This document shows, in pieces, positions 14,701-16,357 of a DNA stretch of 16,357 bases. The notes under the pieces are model-generated. The model was given only the letters and a program-made list of their open reading frames with translations, was not told the origin of the DNA and searched no databases. This DNA comes from Candidatus Aenigmatarchaeota archaeon (GTDB lineage Archaea; EX4484-52; GLR71). A program made the position numbers and the translations under genes. Position 1 is the stretch's first letter, and every line of letters starts with the position of its first letter. The stretch spans positions 1 to 16,357 of the forward strand of contig JAGLUQ010000004.1 of assembly GCA_023134675.1 (NCBI GenBank), written 5' to 3'.

Positions 14701-14748
14701 CCTATTTTAAGTACCATGCCACTATACCTCTTTTAATAGTACCATACC
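14697..14748. repeat. Two imperfect direct repeats at the BRO/DinD-like promoter
   Basis: The copies are at 14697-14720 (24 bases) and 14723-14748 (26 bases). Both begin TATACCT, continue with a TTTTAA tract, and end GTACCAT-CC; they differ by two substitutions and a 2-base insertion. Start-to-start spacing is 26 bp. The proximal copy overlaps the TATA box, the usual position for an archaeal operator. It is probably a binding site for a regulator, possibly the BRO-N protein itself; the remaining bases to 14809 show nothing distinctive. Confidence 0.6.
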
Positions 14749-14809
14749 AATAGAAAAAACAACTACCTATCCATCAAAGACACATACATTTTACACAGAA
14801 ACCCCAATT

Positions 14810-16357
14810 TCAGCCACCAACAATCTTCAAAATATCTTCACCATACTTTGTAATCTTCGCAGGCCCAAGGCCATATATCCTTTCAAGCTCATCAGAAGTC
14901 TTAGGTAACCTCTGTGCAATTTCCAGCAAGGTCCTGTCCTGCATTATACAATAGGCAGGAAGCCCCATCTCTCCGGCAAGAGAACTTCTCCAGCTTTTAA
15001 GCCTCATAACCAAATCACCGGATAATTTAGATATATCAGCATTGATCCCCCTGGCGGTTTTAGACAGAAGTTCCCCCTTTTCATCTCCCATCATCTCAAG
15101 CATGCTTTTTGTTATAAAATAAGTCGGTTTTTTACCAGTGTATGTCAAATACAGGCTCTCCTTTGCCCTGCTCATCGCAACATAAAATAATCTTCTTTCC
15201 TCTTCTTCTTTGTCATATTCCTCAACTTTAACCATATCGACTACAGGATGTTCACTGCCCTTGCACGGAAAATAAGAAGCGTTGCACCCTATGATAAAAA
15301 CAACTTTTGCTTCCATACCCTTAATTGCATGAATAGTTGCAAGTGTCACAGCATCCTTGCCAGCTTTACTGCTTTTTTTCATTTCATCGCTTCTTACAAT
15401 ATGTTTTATCCCTGCAAGCTTCATCCTCTGGGACATTTCATTCAACTGCCTGTTAACTCTTGCGAGCACAAATATTTCATTTCCCGGCAAATCTAAGGCT
15501 ATTATTTTTTGCAGCACAAATGCAAGCTCTGCATCTTCTGAACTAAATTTCAGAAAATTTATGTCTTTTTCTCCTTCAATGACCGATTCCAAATCTACCA
15601 GCCCCATACCCTTGATTGAATTATTTGTCAACTCAACCAAATGCTTTGTTGACCTGTAATTCTTTGACAATGTGATTATCTCACAATCCTTATATTTATC
15701 CTCGAAATTCAGTATATATCTTATATCAGAACCCCTCCAACCATATATTGACTGCCTTGGGTCGCCCACGCAAAATAAATTAGGAGAATCAAGAATATCG
15801 ATAAGTTTTATCTGTGTCGAATTGACATCCTGATACTCATCTACAAGAATATGATCAAATTCAGGTATCAATCCTGTGTGCTTTTCAAACAGCTTTATCG
15901 CATCAACCAGCTGATCTGCAAAATCACGCATGCCATATTTTCTCATATATGCTTCAATGTAATTACAGACACCAAATACAAGATCTGCACTTTTTTTATG
16001 GCCATTATCAACAGTTTCAAAAGATAAGTCCCTTAGCAATCTGTTCTTGAACTTGTAATAATCCCTGATAAAGAAGCAATCATTCATAAATATATTCTGA
16101 AGCTGATCTGTAGTTTTTCCTTGTTTTTGGGTATGGCTGAAATATATATCTATTGCCTGGTCCGGTGCTATATTCATACTCAAAAGCGCCTTGTTGACCA
16201 TCACGATCTTATCCCTATAATTAATAACCCTAACAGATTTATCATAGATCCGGTTATTGTGGCGCCTTAAAGTCTTTTCGCAAAAAGAATTGAATGTTTC
16301 AACATTAAGTTCATCTATATGCTCAAGCCGTCTCATCATTTCAGCTCTTGCTTTCCT
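14810..16357 (-). CDS. UvrD/Rep-family DNA helicase with C-terminal HRDC domain (5' end missing)
   Basis: The frame stays open to the window edge, giving 515 visible residues. The first visible residues, RKARAEMMRRL, match superfamily 1A motif Ia, so the Walker A part lies outside the window and the ATG at 16339 is internal. Present are motif II DEYQD (15827-15841), motif III VGDPRQSIYGWRGSD, motif IV LSKNYRST, motif V ATIHAIKGMEAKVVF, and motif VI EERRLFYVAMSRAKE. An HRDC nucleic-acid-binding domain ends the protein (MQDRTLLEIAQRLPKTSDELERIYGLGPAKITKYG). The ATP-dependent 3'-5' helicase would act in repair or replication restart. All visible motifs are intact. It may be a housekeeping gene or part of an accessory segment with the BRO and AlbA_2 genes; 144 bases separate it from the BRO start, all on one strand. 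Confidence 0.95.
   Translation of the reverse strand, partial: RKARAEMMRRLEHIDELNVETFNSFCEKTLRRHNNRIYDKSVRVINYRDKIVMVNKALLSMNIAPDQAIDIYFSHTQKQGKTTDQLQNIFMNDCFFIRDYYKFKNRLLRDLSFETVDNGHKKSADLVFGVCNYIEAYMRKYGMRDFADQLVDAIKLFEKHTGLIPEFDHILVDEYQDVNSTQIKLIDILDSPNLFCVGDPRQSIYGWRGSDIRYILNFEDKYKDCEIITLSKNYRSTKHLVELTNNSIKGMGLVDLESVIEGEKDINFLKFSSEDAELAFVLQKIIALDLPGNEIFVLARVNRQLNEMSQRMKLAGIKHIVRSDEMKKSSKAGKDAVTLATIHAIKGMEAKVVFIIGCNASYFPCKGSEHPVVDMVKVEEYDKEEEERRLFYVAMSRAKESLYLTYTGKKPTYFITKSMLEMMGDEKGELLSKTARGINADISKLSGDLVMRLKSWRSSLAGEMGLPAYCIMQDRTLLEIAQRLPKTSDELERIYGLGPAKITKYGEDILKIVGG

Noticed and set aside
16337..16339. ATG as start of the helicase
   Set aside because: The frame continues to the edge with RKARAE, and RKARAEMMRRL is SF1A helicase motif Ia, so this Met is internal.
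1..16357. rRNA or tRNA genes, CRISPR arrays, insertion sequences, attachment sites or replication origin
   Set aside because: Reading both strands I found no tRNA cloverleaf, regular spacer-repeat array, transposase or integrase gene, or terminal inverted repeats; faint signals could be missed without tools.

Overview
The window looks like chromosomal DNA of an archaeon, perhaps a DPANN-type or methanogen-related lineage; rank below domain cannot be fixed from sequence alone. The reasons are TATA-type promoters 27-30 nt before start codons that imply leaderless mRNAs, Shine-Dalgarno elements of the GGTG/GGAG type before other genes, heavy use of AGA/AGG and ATA codons, an archaeal-type sugar-1-phosphate nucleotidylyltransferase with a C-terminal left-handed beta-helix, and domains resembling methanogen S-layer proteins.

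Left end (1-3060, plus strand): the tail of a Cys-containing protein, then a fusion of a short-chain dehydrogenase with a HAD-type domain, then a TIM-barrel protein with the ligand pattern of the MNIO/DUF692 iron oxidases. These meet a minus-strand operon almost head-on, with one base between the two stop codons.

Centre (3062-12747): a cell-envelope amino-sugar block. GlmS (9793-11559) makes glucosamine-6-P, a phosphohexomutase (8371-9729) would convert it to the 1-phosphate, and a GlmU-like protein (5092-6357) would acetylate and/or activate it towards UDP-GlcNAc. The GlmU-like gene heads a tight operon with a HAD phosphatase and a second, divergent phosphohexomutase; an EamA-type transporter lies just upstream. 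Two paralogous plus-strand regulators (7448-8353 and 11803-12747) are divergent from the transporter and from glmS. Each joins an N-terminal winged helix to a C-terminal domain that resembles the S-layer protein core, without signal peptide or membrane segment. The same 18-bp arrangement, TTATAA-N6-TTATAA, occurs at both regulator promoters and again upstream of glmS. The most interesting hypothesis here is an envelope-sensing or envelope-biosynthesis circuit that uses an S-layer-like domain as an intracellular sensor.

Right end (12748-16357, minus strand): an accessory segment with a very AT-rich Schlafen-type AlbA_2 gene, a BRO-N/DinD-like gene of bacterial or phage type whose promoter carries two imperfect direct repeats, and the 3' part of a UvrD/Rep helicase with an HRDC domain that runs off the window. 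No rRNA, tRNA, CRISPR array, transposase or insertion sequence was recognised, and no stretch over 300 bases lacks a gene; the longest gap (11560-11802) is a regulatory region.
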